A DNA stretch of 64,000 bases, from assembly GCF_001941865.1 (NCBI RefSeq), contig NZ_CP016162.1, forward strand, positions 744,001 through 808,000. Reading direction: 5' to 3'. This DNA comes from Pseudomonas alcaliphila JAB1. GTDB lineage: Bacteria; Pseudomonadota; Gammaproteobacteria; Pseudomonadales; Pseudomonadaceae. Both the position numbers and the translations under genes were made by a program. Position 1 is the first letter of the stretch. Each line of letters begins with the position of its first letter. This document shows positions 31,724 through 41,507 of this stretch, piece after piece. The notes beneath the pieces were generated by a model. It searched no databases. It was not told where the DNA came from and was given only the letters and a program-made list of their open reading frames with translations.

Positions 31724-33011
31724 AGTCCTCGCCGCGCTCGCGGGCAATGGCCCGATAGCCAATATCGTTACGGTGGAACATGCCGTTCCAGCGAATCTTC
31801 TCGGCCAGGCGGTAGGCCTGCTGCTGGGCATCGGCAACGCTGGCGCCGATGGCGGTGGCGCAGAGTACGCGACCGCCAGCGGTGACGATCTGGCCGTCCT
31901 TCAGTGCGGTACCGGCGTGGAACACCTTGCCGTCGAGCTTGGCGGCTTCATCCAGACCTTCGATGACATCGCCCTTGGCGTAGTCGCCCGGGTAGCCACC
32001 GGCGGCCAGCACCACGCCCACGGTCGGACGCGGGTCCCAGGTCGCTTCGACCTTGTCCAGCGCCTTGGCCAGGGCAGCCTCGACCAGCAGCACCAGGGAG
32101 CTTTCCAGACGGCACATGATCGGCTGGGTTTCCGGGTCGCCGAAGCGGCAGTTGAATTCGATGACCTTGGGCTTGCCAGCCTTGTCGATCATCAGGCCGG
32201 CATAGAGGAAGCCTGTGTAGACGTTGCCTTCGCTGGCCATGCCGCGCACGGTGGGGTAGATCACCTCGTCCATCACGCGCTTGTGTACTTCGGCGGTGAC
32301 TACCGGGGCTGGCGAGTAGGCGCCCATGCCGCCGGTATTCGGGCCGCTGTCGCCGTCGCCGACGCGCTTGTGGTCCTGGCTGGTGGCCATCGGTAGCACG
32401 TTCTCGCCGTCGACCATGACGATGAAGCTGGCTTCTTCGCCGTCGAGGAATTCCTCGATCACCACGCGCGAACCGGCTTCACCGAAGGCGTTGCCAGCGA
32501 GCATGTCGCGCACAGCGTCTTCGGCCTCTTGCAGAGTCATGGCGACGATCACGCCCTTGCCGGCGGCCAGGCCGTCGGCCTTGATCACGATGGGTGCACC
32601 TTTCTCGCGCAGATAGGCCAGCGCCGGCTCGATCTCGGTGAAGTTCTGGTAGTCGGCAGTCGGGATCTTGTGACGCGCCAGGAAATCCTTGGTGAAGGCC
32701 TTGGAGCCTTCCAGCTGGGCGGCGGCGGCGGTGGGGCCGAAGATGTCCAATTTGCGGCTGCGGAACAGGTCGACCACGCCTTTGACCAGCGGCGCTTCCG
32801 GGCCGACGATGGTCAGTTGCACGTTCTGCTCAGCGAAATCGGCCAGCTCTTCGATGGCCAGGACGTCGATGGCGACGTTCTGGCATTTGGCTTCCACCGC
32901 AGTGCCGGCGTTGCCCGGGGCGACGAAGACCTTCTCGACGCGTTTGTCCTGCGCCACTTTCCAGGCCAGGGCGTGTTCGCGACCGCCGCTGCCGATGATC
33001 AATACGTTCAT
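31722..33011 (-). CDS. purD: Phosphoribosylamine-glycine ligase
   Basis: 429 residues from the ATG at 33011 (MNVLIIGSGGREHALAWK); the longer open frame upstream is repeat DNA. PurD is an ATP-grasp enzyme of purine synthesis that makes glycinamide ribonucleotide. Family blocks are VAPGNAGTA, IVGPEAPLVKGVVD, PIVIKADGLAAGKGVIVA, EEFLDGEEASFIVMVDG, SQDHKRVGDGDSGPNTGGMGAYSPAP and EFNCRFGDPETQ. The length is standard. It is downstream of purH, separated by 246 bases of repeats. Confidence 0.97.
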   Translation of the reverse strand: MNVLIIGSGGREHALAWKVAQDKRVEKVFVAPGNAGTAVEAKCQNVAIDVLAIEELADFAEQNVQLTIVGPEAPLVKGVVDLFRSRKLDIFGPTAAAAQLEGSKAFTKDFLARHKIPTADYQNFTEIEPALAYLREKGAPIVIKADGLAAGKGVIVAMTLQEAEDAVRDMLAGNAFGEAGSRVVIEEFLDGEEASFIVMVDGENVLPMATSQDHKRVGDGDSGPNTGGMGAYSPAPVVTAEVHKRVMDEVIYPTVRGMASEGNVYTGFLYAGLMIDKAGKPKVIEFNCRFGDPETQPIMCRLESSLVLLVEAALAKALDKVEATWDPRPTVGVVLAAGGYPGDYAKGDVIEGLDEAAKLDGKVFHAGTALKDGQIVTAGGRVLCATAIGASVADAQQQAYRLAEKIRWNGMFHRNDIGYRAIARERGED

Positions 33012-33023
33012 TGCATTCTCCTG

Positions 33024-33127
33024 GATCGTTCCCACGCTCTGCGTGAGGAGGATCAGTCTGTGCTGTTTGTAGGAGCCGGCTTGCCGGCGATGCTTTGCGG
33101 GTTGATCGCCCGCAAGCGGGCTCCTAC
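33024..33127. repeat. Partial family C unit plus REP family B pair downstream of purH
   Basis: A half-element GATCGTTCCCACGCTCTGCG at 33024-33055 followed by a REP B inverted pair at 33069-33127 (GTAGGAGCCGGCTTGCCGGC and CCGCAAGCGGGCTCCTAC). Confidence 0.8.
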
Positions 33128-33154
33128 GTCTCGCCTGTGTGCAGGGTGGATCTG

Positions 33155-33257
33155 GATCGTTCCCACGCTCTGCGTGGTAACGCCTCACGGACGCTCTGCG
33201 TCCGAGGGACGCGTAGCGTCCCAGGCTGCGTGCCCACGCGGAGCGTGGGCACGATCA
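33155..33257. repeat. Family C cruciform element (103 bp) at the purH stop codon
   Basis: GATCGTTCCCACGCTCTGCG at the left, ACGCTCTGCGTCCGAGGGACGC in the middle and CCCACGCGGAGCGTGGGC-ACGATC at the right. Same length and plan as 7724-7827. Its right edge touches the purH stop codon (33258-33260). Confidence 0.85.
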
Positions 33258-34865
33258 TCAATGGCGGAAGTGGCGCATGCCGGTGAACACCATGGCTATG
33301 CCGGCTTCGTCGGCCGCCGCGATCACTTCGTTGTCGCGCATCGAGCCACCGGGCTGGATCACCGCGGTGATGCCGGCCTTGGCGGCGTTGTCGATACCGT
33401 CGCGGAAGGGGAAGAAGGCGTCGGAGGCCATGACGGCGCCGGGCACCGGCAGGCCAGCGTGCTCAGCCTTGATCGCGGCGATGCGCGCGGAGTTGACGCG
33501 GCTCATCTGGCCGGCACCGACACCCACGGTCTGACGGTTCTTGGCGTAGACGATGGCGTTGGATTTGACGAACTTGGCCACTTTCCAGGCGAAGATCAGG
33601 TCGTGGATTTCCTGCTCGCTCGGCGCGCGCTGGGTGACGATCTTCAGGTCTTCTGCCTTGATCATGCCGATGTCGCGGCTCTGCACCAGCAGACCACCAT
33701 TGACGCGCTTGAAGTCCCAACCCGCAGCACGCTCGGCCGGCCATTCGCCGCATTCGAGCAGGCGCACGTTGGCCTTGGCGGCCACCACTTCACGGGCGGC
33801 AGCGCTGATTTTCGGGGCGATGATCACTTCGACGAACTGGCGCTCGACGATGGCCTTGGCGGTCTCGCCATCCAGCTCGCGGTTGAAGGCGATGATGCCG
33901 CCGAACGCCGATTCGGTGTCGGTGGCGTAGGCCAGGTCGTAGGCCTTGCGGATGCCGCCTTCGTCTTCCGGTACCACGGCCACGCCGCAGGGGTTGGCGT
34001 GCTTGACGATGACGCAGGCCGGCTTGACGAAGCTCTTCACGCATTCCAGCGCGGCGTCGGTGTCGGCGACGTTGTTGAACGACAGTTCCTTGCCTTGCAG
34101 CTGCACGGCGGTGGAGACGCTGGCTTCGCCCTTCTTCGCTTCGACGTAGAACGCCGCGCTCTGGTGCGGGTTCTCGCCGTAGCGCATTTCCTGCGCCTTG
34201 ATGAACTGGCTGTTGAAGGTACGCGGGAAGGCGCCACGGCCTTCGGTGGACAGAGTGCCCGCCGCCTGGTCGATGGTGCCCAGGTAGTTGGCGATCATGC
34301 CGTCGTAGGCAGCGGTGTGTTCGAAGGCCTTCAGCGCCAGGTCGAAACGCTGGGCGTAGCTCAGGCCGCCGGCCTTGAGGGAGGCGACGATGCCGGCGTA
34401 GTCGCCGGTGTTGACCACGATGGCGACGTCCTTATGGTTCTTCGCCGCGCTGCGGACCATGGTCGGGCCGCCGATGTCGATGTTCTCGATGGCGTCGGCC
34501 AGGTCGCAATCAGGCTTGGCCACGGTGGCTTCGAAGGGATAGAGGTTGACCGCGACCAGGTCGATCGGCTTGATGCCGTGCTCATCCATCACCGCGCCGT
34601 CGATGGCGCGACGGCCGAGGATGCCGCCGTGGATCTTCGGGTGCAGGGTTTTCACGCGGCCGTCCATCATCTCCGGGAAGCCGGTGTAGTCAGCCACTTC
34701 CACTGCGGCTACGCCGTTGTCCTTGAGCAGCTTGTAGGTACCGCCGGTGGAGAGAATCTCGACACCGAGGGCGGCCAGTTCGCGAGCGAATTCGAGGACA
34801 CCGGTCTTGTCGGAAACGCTGATCAGCGCGCGGCGGACGGGCAGAAGGGTGGTCTGGTCGGTCAT
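33258..34865 (-). CDS. purH: Bifunctional AICAR transformylase/IMP cyclohydrolase
   Basis: 535 residues from the ATG at 34865 ([22 protein letters not shown]), the usual length; the ATG 12 bases upstream is less likely. N-terminal IMP cyclohydrolase (about 1-200) with [29 protein letters not shown] and [19 protein letters not shown]-terminal transformylase with [11 protein letters not shown], the conserved Lys-His, [13 protein letters not shown] and [12 protein letters not shown]. It catalyses the last two steps to IMP. It follows fis, with a terminator between them. Confidence 0.97.
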   Translation of the reverse strand: MTDQTTLLPVRRALISVSDKTGVLEFARELAALGVEILSTGGTYKLLKDNGVAAVEVADYTGFPEMMDGRVKTLHPKIHGGILGRRAIDGAVMDEHGIKPIDLVAVNLYPFEATVAKPDCDLADAIENIDIGGPTMVRSAAKNHKDVAIVVNTGDYAGIVASLKAGGLSYAQRFDLALKAFEHTAAYDGMIANYLGTIDQAAGTLSTEGRGAFPRTFNSQFIKAQEMRYGENPHQSAAFYVEAKKGEASVSTAVQLQGKELSFNNVADTDAALECVKSFVKPACVIVKHANPCGVAVVPEDEGGIRKAYDLAYATDTESAFGGIIAFNRELDGETAKAIVERQFVEVIIAPKISAAAREVVAAKANVRLLECGEWPAERAAGWDFKRVNGGLLVQSRDIGMIKAEDLKIVTQRAPSEQEIHDLIFAWKVAKFVKSNAIVYAKNRQTVGVGAGQMSRVNSARIAAIKAEHAGLPVPGAVMASDAFFPFRDGIDNAAKAGITAVIQPGGSMRDNEVIAAADEAGIAMVFTGMRHFRH

Positions 34866-34894
34866 TTCACTATCCATCAGAGCGGGGATATCAG

Positions 34895-34926
34895 CAAAAA
34901 AGGCGGCTCATGCGGGCCGCCCTTTT
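34895..34926 (-). terminator. Rho-independent terminator after fis
   Basis: On the minus strand GGGCGGC-CCGCATGA-GCCGCC is followed by TTTTTT, a classic hairpin plus T-run in the short gap between fis and purH. It would end or attenuate dusB-fis transcripts before purH. Confidence 0.8.
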
Positions 34927-34939
34927 CGGGAGTTCAGGG

Positions 34940-35260
34940 TTACAGCAGGTCGTACTGCTTGAGCTTCTTGCGCAGCGTACCGCGGTTCAGGCCGAGCAGC
35001 TCGGAAGCCTTGGTCTGGTTACCTTTCACGTGATTCATGACGGTTTCCAGCAGCGGCGCTTCGACTTCGGTGAGCACCAGGTTGTACACGTCGGTGACGT
35101 CCGCGCCCTCGAGATGGGCGAAGTAATTGTGCAGCGCCTTCTCCACGGCGCCGCGCAGGGTCTGGCCCTCTTCGCTCGGCGTGTTCAGGTGCTGTTTAAG
35201 GCTGGTGTTGTCACTCACGGGTGCAATTCCACTCACTAGGGTCTCTGTCATCAACGTCAT
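34940..35260 (-). CDS. fis: DNA-binding protein Fis
   Basis: 106 residues from the ATG at 35260, overlapping the dusB stop as ATGA. The C-terminal helix-turn-helix ([23 protein letters not shown]) is essentially invariant among gammaproteobacteria, and [16 protein letters not shown] forms the dimer helices. The N-terminus ([18 protein letters not shown]) is of Pseudomonas type. Fis bends DNA and activates stable-RNA promoters in fast growth. The dusB-fis operon is the standard arrangement. Confidence 0.97.
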   Translation of the reverse strand: MTLMTETLVSGIAPVSDNTSLKQHLNTPSEEGQTLRGAVEKALHNYFAHLEGADVTDVYNLVLTEVEAPLLETVMNHVKGNQTKASELLGLNRGTLRKKLKQYDLL

Positions 35261-36255
35261 GCGGCCACCTCGTTTCCATCGTTGTGCCGTTCGCGGAAGA
35301 ACGCGCGAACGTGGGCGCACTGTGCGTCCGTACTGTCCAGACGGTTGAATTGGGCGCGAAACTCCCTGGCGCCCGGCAGGGTTGCCAGATACCAGCCGAC
35401 ATGCTTGCGGGCGATACGCGTGCCCATCAATTCGCCATAGAAGGCGTGCAGTGCAGCCAGGTGCTCTAGCAGAATGCGTTCCACTTCGAGCAGGCTCGGC
35501 GCCGGCAGGGTTTCGCCGGTACGCAGGTAGTGCTCGATTTCACGGAAGATCCACGGCCGCCCTTGGGCGGCGCGACCAATGAGCAGGGCGTCGGCGCCAG
35601 TGGCGTCGAGCACGGCCTTGGCCTTCTGTGGCGAGTCGATGTCGCCATTGGCGAACACCGGAATCGATATCGCCTGCTTGATGGCAGCGATGGTGTCGTA
35701 CTCGGCTTCGCCGGTATAAAGGTCGGCGCGGGTGCGGCCGTGTACGGACAGTGCAGCAATGCCGGCATCTTCGGCGATTTTCGCCACGGTAATGCCGTTC
35801 TTGTTCTGCCGGTCCCAGCCGGTGCGAATCTTCAGGGTCACCGGCACGTCCACCGCACCGACCACGGCGTCGAGGATTTCCCGTACCAGCGGCTCGTCAC
35901 GCAGCAGGGCGGAGCCGGCGGCCTTGTTGCAGACCTTCTTGGCTGGGCAGCCCATGTTGATGTCGATGATCTGCGCGCCCAACTCGACGTTCTTGCGTGC
36001 TGCGTCGGCCATCATCTGCGGGTCGCCACCGGCGATCTGTACCGAGCGCGGCTCGGGATCACCGGCGTGCAGCAAACGCAGGCTGGACTTGCGGCTATTC
36101 CACAGGCGCACATCGCTGGTGACCATCTCCGATACCACCAGGCCGGCACCGAGACGGCGGCACAGCTGGCGGAACGGGCGATCGGTGACGCCGGCCATGG
36201 GAGCCAGGATCAACCGATTGGGCAATGTGTAAGGGCCAATACGTGGGGCCGACAT
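35257..36255 (-). CDS. dusB: tRNA-dihydrouridine synthase B
   Basis: 332 residues from the ATG at 36255. FMN-dependent TIM barrel: [38 protein letters not shown] with the catalytic cysteine, [27 protein letters not shown] and [10 protein letters not shown]. DusB reduces uridine at a specific D-loop site in tRNAs. Co-transcribed with fis. Confidence 0.96.
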   Translation of the reverse strand: MSAPRIGPYTLPNRLILAPMAGVTDRPFRQLCRRLGAGLVVSEMVTSDVRLWNSRKSSLRLLHAGDPEPRSVQIAGGDPQMMADAARKNVELGAQIIDINMGCPAKKVCNKAAGSALLRDEPLVREILDAVVGAVDVPVTLKIRTGWDRQNKNGITVAKIAEDAGIAALSVHGRTRADLYTGEAEYDTIAAIKQAISIPVFANGDIDSPQKAKAVLDATGADALLIGRAAQGRPWIFREIEHYLRTGETLPAPSLLEVERILLEHLAALHAFYGELMGTRIARKHVGWYLATLPGAREFRAQFNRLDSTDAQCAHVRAFFRERHNDGNEVAA

Positions 36256-36366
36256 GGGGCGTCCCTGCTTGTTGTTGCGCAGTTGAGACAAAGGGCGATC
36301 AACACCCGCCCTCCACTGTGTCCTCAGGGGAAACTGCGGTGGGTTGGTGCTCGCGAAAGGGTGGGC

Positions 36367-36394
36367 ATGATACCCGCTCTGGATGACCGGATAA
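36367..36394 (-). promoter_or_regulatory. Possible sigma-70 promoter of dusB-fis
   Basis: Minus strand TTATCC, 16 bases, TATCAT, in the 229-base gap upstream of dusB. The -35 match is weak. No other feature was seen in that gap. Confidence 0.3.
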
Positions 36395-36484
36395 AGGTCG
36401 TTTTGAACAAATTCTGAACAGCTATGGGCTTATCGCCAGTAGTTAGATGGAAGGCCTGCGACCACGGGGCGCGCCGTCTCCAGA

Positions 36485-37762
36485 CTACTCGGGCGAGTGG
36501 AAGCTCAGGCTGTAGTTCACCGCGCGGGTGCCCGGATCAAGGATGTCCAGGGAGATGTGGATGGGCGTCTGCGGTGGCATCTCGCTCTGTCCGGCCAGCT
36601 CGCCGGCCAGGTACTCGCTGGGTTTGAAGCGACGACTGGCGACCAGTTGTCCGCCCAGGTCGGCGAAGCGCATCTCCAGCAGCGGGAAGGGCTGGGCGAA
36701 GGAGGCGCGGTTGTAGAGGATGGCGTCGACGATCAGTGCGCCGGAGAACTCCGGGTGGCTGCGTACCACCAGGTTGCTGCTGCGAATCTGGCTGATGTCT
36801 ACTTTCGAGGGCAGGGTGCAGCCGATGTTCGGGCACAGTTGTTCGAACCAGGGGCGATAGCGGTCCTGGCGTGCCAGCTCATCGAAGTTGTAGGCAGCGT
36901 ATTGTGCCAGCAGGCCGCCAACCGCCAGCAGATTGAGCAAGCCCCAGCCGAACAGGCGACCCCATGATGTCCCCTGTGGCTGGCGCCAGTCGAGTTGCAG
37001 GGGTTCGTCGTCCAGTTCGAACAGACGTTCCTCGCGCAGCCCCGGCTCGTTGCGCACTACCTTGGGTTCTTCAGGTGCCGTGCGCAGGTCTTCGTCCTGG
37101 TGCTCCGGTTCGGTCTGCTCGTCGTCGAGATCACCCAGGCGCGGCTCAACGGCTTCGTCGAGGTCATCGGCGATGGGCTGCTGCTTGCGGGATGTGGCGG
37201 GAGGGGCGAACTCAATGGCCGCTTTGGGCTCAGGTGCGGTGATCGGTTCAGGCTGCTCTTCAGTCGGTTGCAGTTCGAAGCTGTCGCGCTCGCGCTTCAC
37301 CGGCTCGTCACGCAGCAGGGCTTCGGCCCAGGCTTCGTCATGCACGTCGTCGGGCTCGTCCGTCGCGCGGCTACCGAAATTCTCGGCATAGCGCGGCGCC
37401 TGCTCCAGTGCGAGGAACTGCTGCGACAGCTGCTGTTCCTGCTCCTCCAGTCTGGCCAGTTCCTCATCGAGGTTGAGGCTGTCCAGGTCGAGGTCGTCAT
37501 GAATCCACAGGGTATCGTCGGCGGGCTTGCTCGCTGGTGGCCTGGTGCGTGTGTCGGGCTGAGCTGCGGCCGGAGCGCTCACCGTTTTGGCTGCCGCTGA
37601 CGCAGGTGCGGCGGCACGCGGGCCGAACAGTTGCTCGGCAGCATTGAACACGTGCAGGCAGGCACCGCAGCGTACTGCGCCATGGGCAGCAGCCAGCTGC
37701 GCCTGGCTGACGCGGAAGCTGGTACGGCAATTGGGGCACTGGGTGACGTGGCTTTCGCTCAT
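36485..37762 (-). CDS. Zinc-ribbon DUF3426 membrane protein
   Basis: 425 residues from the ATG at 37762 (MSESHVTQCPNC). The N-terminus has an MJ0042-type zinc ribbon, CPNC-x20-CGAC, then a long acidic, low-complexity linker (about 60-270) rich in Glu, Pro and Gln, one membrane helix (about 278-300: LFGWGLLNLLAVGGLLAQY) and a C-terminal DUF3426 domain. The family is often found beside prmA and dusB but has no established role. Here prmA lies 53 bases upstream, so they are probably one operon. Confidence 0.88.
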   Translation of the reverse strand: MSESHVTQCPNCRTSFRVSQAQLAAAHGAVRCGACLHVFNAAEQLFGPRAAAPASAAAKTVSAPAAAQPDTRTRPPASKPADDTLWIHDDLDLDSLNLDEELARLEEQEQQLSQQFLALEQAPRYAENFGSRATDEPDDVHDEAWAEALLRDEPVKRERDSFELQPTEEQPEPITAPEPKAAIEFAPPATSRKQQPIADDLDEAVEPRLGDLDDEQTEPEHQDEDLRTAPEEPKVVRNEPGLREERLFELDDEPLQLDWRQPQGTSWGRLFGWGLLNLLAVGGLLAQYAAYNFDELARQDRYRPWFEQLCPNIGCTLPSKVDISQIRSSNLVVRSHPEFSGALIVDAILYNRASFAQPFPLLEMRFADLGGQLVASRRFKPSEYLAGELAGQSEMPPQTPIHISLDILDPGTRAVNYSLSFHSPE

Positions 37763-37815
37763 GCGCGGGTCCGGAAAATCCAAGCAGCTAGTCTAACGCA
37801 ACGACTGCGCGCGGT

Positions 37816-38694
37816 TCAGCGCTTGACGCCGCTGATGCGCACCCAGCCGTCCTTGACGGCCGTCGGGTCGAGGTCGAAGGCGCTTGCGTAGGCTGCGCGG
37901 ACTTCCTCGGCCTGTTCGGCGAGGATACCCGACAGCGCCAAGCGTCCACCGCCTTTGACCAGCGCGGTGATCTGAGGTGCCAAAGAAACCAGCGGGCCGG
38001 CGAGAATGTTGGCGACGACCACGTCGGCAGGCTGCTGTGGCAGGTCGGCAGGCAGATACACCGGGAAGCGCGCCGGATCGATGCCGTTGCGCGAAGCATT
38101 GTCGCGCGAGGCTTCCAGCGCCTGCGGGTCGATATCGGTGCCCGCTGCCTGCGGCGCGCCGAGCAACAGGGCGGCGATGGCGAGGATGCCCGAGCCGCAA
38201 CCAAAGTCGAGCACGCTGCAGTTGTCCAGATTCTGGCCGTCGAGCCATTCCAAGCACAGTGCGGTGGTCGGGTGGGTGCCGGTGCCGAAGGCCAGGCCCG
38301 GATCGAGCAGCAGATTGACCGCGTCCGGCTGCGGCGCGGCGTGCCAGCTCGGCACGATCCACAGGCGCTGGCCAAAGCGCATCGGCTGGAAGCCATCCAT
38401 CCAGCTGCGTTCCCAGTCCTGATCCTCGATGCGCTCGACATGATGCTCCGGCAGTGCGCCGCCGCACAGCAGTTGCAGGTGGGCGAGCAGTGCGGTTTCG
38501 TCGGTGTCGGCCTCGAACAGGGCCAGCAGGTGGGTGTTCGACCACAGCGGGGTGGTGCCCAGATCCGGCTCGAAGATCGGCTGATCTTCGGCGTCCATGA
38601 AGGTTACCGACACAGCGCCGACTTCCAGCAGGGCGTCCTCGTAGGTTTCTGCCTGCTCAGGTGTGATGGCGAGACGGACTTGTAACCAGGGCAT
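37816..38694 (-). CDS. prmA: Ribosomal protein L11 methyltransferase
   Basis: 292 residues from the ATG at 38694 ([16 protein letters not shown]). N-terminal substrate-recognition domain (about 1-95) and a class I SAM methyltransferase: [36 protein letters not shown] and [10 protein letters not shown] (the NxxL/NPPY-equivalent). PrmA trimethylates several residues of L11. The length is as usual. Confidence 0.96.
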   Translation of the reverse strand: MPWLQVRLAITPEQAETYEDALLEVGAVSVTFMDAEDQPIFEPDLGTTPLWSNTHLLALFEADTDETALLAHLQLLCGGALPEHHVERIEDQDWERSWMDGFQPMRFGQRLWIVPSWHAAPQPDAVNLLLDPGLAFGTGTHPTTALCLEWLDGQNLDNCSVLDFGCGSGILAIAALLLGAPQAAGTDIDPQALEASRDNASRNGIDPARFPVYLPADLPQQPADVVVANILAGPLVSLAPQITALVKGGGRLALSGILAEQAEEVRAAYASAFDLDPTAVKDGWVRISGVKR

Positions 38695-38786
38695 GGCAAA
38701 CCTCATGAACGGTGCGCGGGGCGTTTGGCCGCGCAGCTTACTTGAACGGATGGCCGGCCGGCCAGTTCGGCTATCTGCCGGAAACG

Positions 38787-38814
38787 ACAAGGGCCGCCCG
38801 AGGGCAGCCCTTGT
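38787..38814 (-). terminator. Hairpin terminator between accC and prmA
   Basis: ACAAGGGCCGCCC-GA-GGGCAGCCCTTGT, a near-perfect stem with one mismatch and T-rich flanks on both sides. On the minus strand it could end accBC readthrough; it sits beyond the family H element. Confidence 0.6.
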
Positions 38815-38824
38815 TTAGCATTTC

Positions 38825-39008
38825 AGTCATGACCTCGCGAGCTAGAGCGAGACAAGGCAAAAACGGTCGAGGGAGCGGAGCTTACATTTGTAAGTGAGCA
38901 TTACTCGTTCCACTCGCCCTTCGGGCCGCGCTAAAGCGCGTTAGCTGCAAGCAGCTTGCCGAGATCGTTTTTAACGCCGTATCGCCGACGCGCAGCAGGT
39001 CATGGACT
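38825..39008. repeat. Family H element (184 bp) at the accC stop codon
   Basis: Outer arms AGTC-ATGACCT and AGGTCATGGACT pair with each other. The core (GCTAGAGCGA, GGCAAAAAC, TACATTTGTAAGTGAGCAT, GTTTTTAACGCC, GCGCAGCAGGT) is shared with 31568-31723, but an extra 45-55 bp with two small hairpins (CGCGCTTTAGCGCG and AGCTGCTTGCAGCT) is present. The accC stop codon overlaps its right end. This element and the terminator fill the 313-base gap. Confidence 0.8.
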
Positions 39009-40363
39009 CAGTGCTTGTCCATACCCAGTTTCTTTTCCAGGTAATGGATGTTCACGCCACCTTTGACGAAACCCTTGTCGCGGGTCAGGTCGCGGTGCAG
39101 CGGCACGTTGGTCTTGATGCCATCGACCACGATCTCGTCCAGGGCATTGCGCATACGGGCCATGGCCTCGTCACGGTCCTTGCCGAAGGTGATCAGCTTG
39201 CCGATCAGCGAGTCGTAGTGCGGTGGAACGCTGTAGCCGCTGTACAGGTGCGAATCGACGCGAACACCATTGCCGCCCGGAGCATGGAAATGCTTGACCT
39301 TGCCTGGGCTGGGCATGAAGTTGTCCGGGTCTTCGGCGTTGATCCGGCACTCGACCGAGTGACCGAGGATCTTCACGTCTTCCTGCTTGATCGACAGCTT
39401 GTTGCCAGCGGCGATGCTGAGCATCTCCTTGACGATGTCGATACCAGTGACCATCTCGGTGACCGGGTGCTCCACCTGAACGCGGGTGTTCATCTCGATG
39501 AAGTAGAAACGACCGTCTTCATAGAGGAACTCGAAGGTGCCGGCGCCACGGTAGCCGATCTCGACGCAGGCATCGACGCAGCGCTTGAGCACTTCGGCGC
39601 GGGCCTTCTCGTCGATCAGCGGGGCCGGAGCCTCTTCGATCACTTTCTGGTGACGGCGCTGCAGCGAGCAGTCACGGTCATACAGGTGAATCGCGTTGCC
39701 CTGGCCGTCGGACAGCACCTGGACTTCAACGTGGCGCGGGTTGCCGAGGAACTTTTCCAGATAGACCATCGGGTTGCCGAACGCAGCACCGGCTTCGGTG
39801 CGGGTCAGCTTGGCCGATTTGATCAGGTCTTCTTCCTTGTGTACCACGCGCATGCCGCGACCACCGCCGCCGCCAGCGGCCTTGATGATCACCGGGTAGC
39901 CCACTTCACGGGCGATGCGCAGTGCTTCTTCCTCGTCTTCCGGCAGCGGGCCGTCGGAGCCGGGAACCACCGGTACGCCGGTTTTGATCATGGCTTCCTT
40001 GGCCGATACCTTGTCGCCCATCAGGCGAATGGTGTCGGCTTTCGGGCCGATGAAGGCGAAACCGGAGTTCTCCACCTGTTCGGCGAAGTCGGCGTTCTCG
40101 GCCAGGAAACCGTAGCCCGGGTGAATGGCGGTAGCGCCCGTCAGCTCGGCGGCACTGATGATCGCCGGGATGTTCAGGTACGACAGCGAGCCAGGAGCCG
40201 GGCCAATGCAGACGCATTCGTCGGCCAGACCCAGGTGCATCAGTTCGCGGTCGGCGGTGGAGTGCACGGCCACCGTCTTGATACCCAGCTCCTTGCAGGC
40301 ACGCAGGATACGCAGGGCGATCTCGCCACGGTTGGCGATCAGGACTTTTTCCAGCTTCTGCAT
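39008..40363 (-). CDS. accC: Acetyl-CoA carboxylase biotin carboxylase subunit
   Basis: 451 residues from the ATG at 40363 ([27 protein letters not shown]). ATP-grasp biotin carboxylase: [55 protein letters not shown]-like [32 protein letters not shown] and the C-terminal [17 protein letters not shown] region. First half-reaction of fatty-acid synthesis. Operon aroQ-accB-accC. Confidence 0.97.
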   Translation of the reverse strand: MQKLEKVLIANRGEIALRILRACKELGIKTVAVHSTADRELMHLGLADECVCIGPAPGSLSYLNIPAIISAAELTGATAIHPGYGFLAENADFAEQVENSGFAFIGPKADTIRLMGDKVSAKEAMIKTGVPVVPGSDGPLPEDEEEALRIAREVGYPVIIKAAGGGGGRGMRVVHKEEDLIKSAKLTRTEAGAAFGNPMVYLEKFLGNPRHVEVQVLSDGQGNAIHLYDRDCSLQRRHQKVIEEAPAPLIDEKARAEVLKRCVDACVEIGYRGAGTFEFLYEDGRFYFIEMNTRVQVEHPVTEMVTGIDIVKEMLSIAAGNKLSIKQEDVKILGHSVECRINAEDPDNFMPSPGKVKHFHAPGGNGVRVDSHLYSGYSVPPHYDSLIGKLITFGKDRDEAMARMRNALDEIVVDGIKTNVPLHRDLTRDKGFVKGGVNIHYLEKKLGMDKH

Positions 40364-40380
40364 TGCAGGCTCCCCGGGCA

Positions 40381-40842
40381 TCAAACGATGGTGAACAGGG
40401 GCTGGTCGTACTCAACCGGCTGGCCGTTTTCCACCAGGATGGACTCGATCACGCCGCTGGCTTCGGCTTCGATGTGGTTCATCATCTTCATCGCTTCGAC
40501 GATGCACAGGATGTCGCCCTTCTTCACGGTCTGACCGACTTCGACGAAGTTGCCCGAAGTCGGCGAAGCGGCGCGATAGAAGGTGCCGACCATCGGCGAA
40601 CGAGCGACGGTGCCGTTCAGTTTCGGTGCGGCGGCCGGGGCAGCTTCGGCGCTCGGTGCGGCTGCGGCGACAGGTGCAGCGGCCGGAGCGGGGGCTTGAG
40701 CATAGAACGGCTGCGGAGCGTAGGCAGGCTGCTTGCTGTGACGGCTGATGCGTACGGACTCTTCGCCCTCTTTGATCTCCAGCTCGTCGATACCGGACTC
40801 TTCCAGCAGCTCGATCAGTTTCTTGACTTTACGGATATCCAT
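40381..40842 (-). CDS. accB: Biotin carboxyl carrier protein
   Basis: 153 residues. The N-terminal dimer region [23 protein letters not shown] is followed by an Ala/Pro linker (about 40-75) and the biotinyl domain with Lys119 in EAMKM as the biotin site. It carries carboxybiotin between AccC and AccAD. It lies 17 bases upstream of accC. Confidence 0.97.
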   Translation of the reverse strand: MDIRKVKKLIELLEESGIDELEIKEGEESVRISRHSKQPAYAPQPFYAQAPAPAAAPVAAAAPSAEAAPAAAPKLNGTVARSPMVGTFYRAASPTSGNFVEVGQTVKKGDILCIVEAMKMMNHIEAEASGVIESILVENGQPVEYDQPLFTIV

Positions 40843-40892
40843 GAAGGTTCAACTCCCAGAGGTGAGGTAGGACTTGTCTACCGAGCGTCGCG

Positions 40893-41339
40893 TCAGGCGC
40901 GCCCGGTCAGTTGTTCGAGTGCCGCTTCCAGGGCCAGCCGATAACCGCTGGCGCCAAGGCCGCAGATCACCCCTACTGCAACGTCGGAAAAATAGGAGTG
41001 ATGGCGGAAAGGTTCACGCTTGTGCACGTTGGACAGGTGCACTTCGATGAATGGGATGCTCACCGCCAGCAATGCGTCACGTAATGCGACGCTGGTATGG
41101 GTAAAAGCGGCGGGATTGATCAGGATAAAGTCGACACCTTCACCCTTTGCGGCATGAATCCGCTCGATCAGCTCGTACTCGGCATTGCTCTGCAGGTACA
41201 GCAGATGGTGGCCAGCCTCGCGGGCGCGGCGCTCCAGATCCTGATTGATCTCGGCGAGGGTGGTGGCGCCATATTTGTCGGGCTCGCGGGTGCCCAGCAG
41301 ATTCAGATTGGGGCCGTGCAGCACCAGTAGGGTGGCCAT
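40893..41339 (-). CDS. aroQ: 3-dehydroquinate dehydratase, type II
   Basis: 148 residues with the type II signature: [20 protein letters not shown], the catalytic tyrosine region, [29 protein letters not shown], and [20 protein letters not shown]. Third step of the shikimate pathway. First gene of the aroQ-accB-accC unit. The 168 bases to dsbD hold no further gene. Confidence 0.97.
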   Translation of the reverse strand: MATLLVLHGPNLNLLGTREPDKYGATTLAEINQDLERRAREAGHHLLYLQSNAEYELIERIHAAKGEGVDFILINPAAFTHTSVALRDALLAVSIPFIEVHLSNVHKREPFRHHSYFSDVAVGVICGLGASGYRLALEAALEQLTGRA

Positions 41340-41507
41340 GGTCGCGTTCCTTGTTGTTCAGGCTGCGCAGGACTATGCCGCAGCTGCGCGATGTCAGCAA
41401 TAGTCGACACGATGCCTGCCGTTTGCGGCAGAAATATGACTATAGCGTTGGTTTCGGTCGTTGCCAGGGCATTTGCAAAGAACCGGCGATGATCGCGTCG
41501 CCAGCGT

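Noticed and set aside
33012..33257. Repeat cluster downstream of purH resembling a CRISPR array or purine riboswitch
   Set aside because: The repeats are inverted palindromes of different families with no regular spacers, and they lie 3' of purH. No purine-aptamer core was seen.
32529..35033. 834-residue open frame antisense to purD/purH
   Set aside because: It overlaps two certain genes and a repeat region, has no family motif, and is a GC-driven shadow frame.
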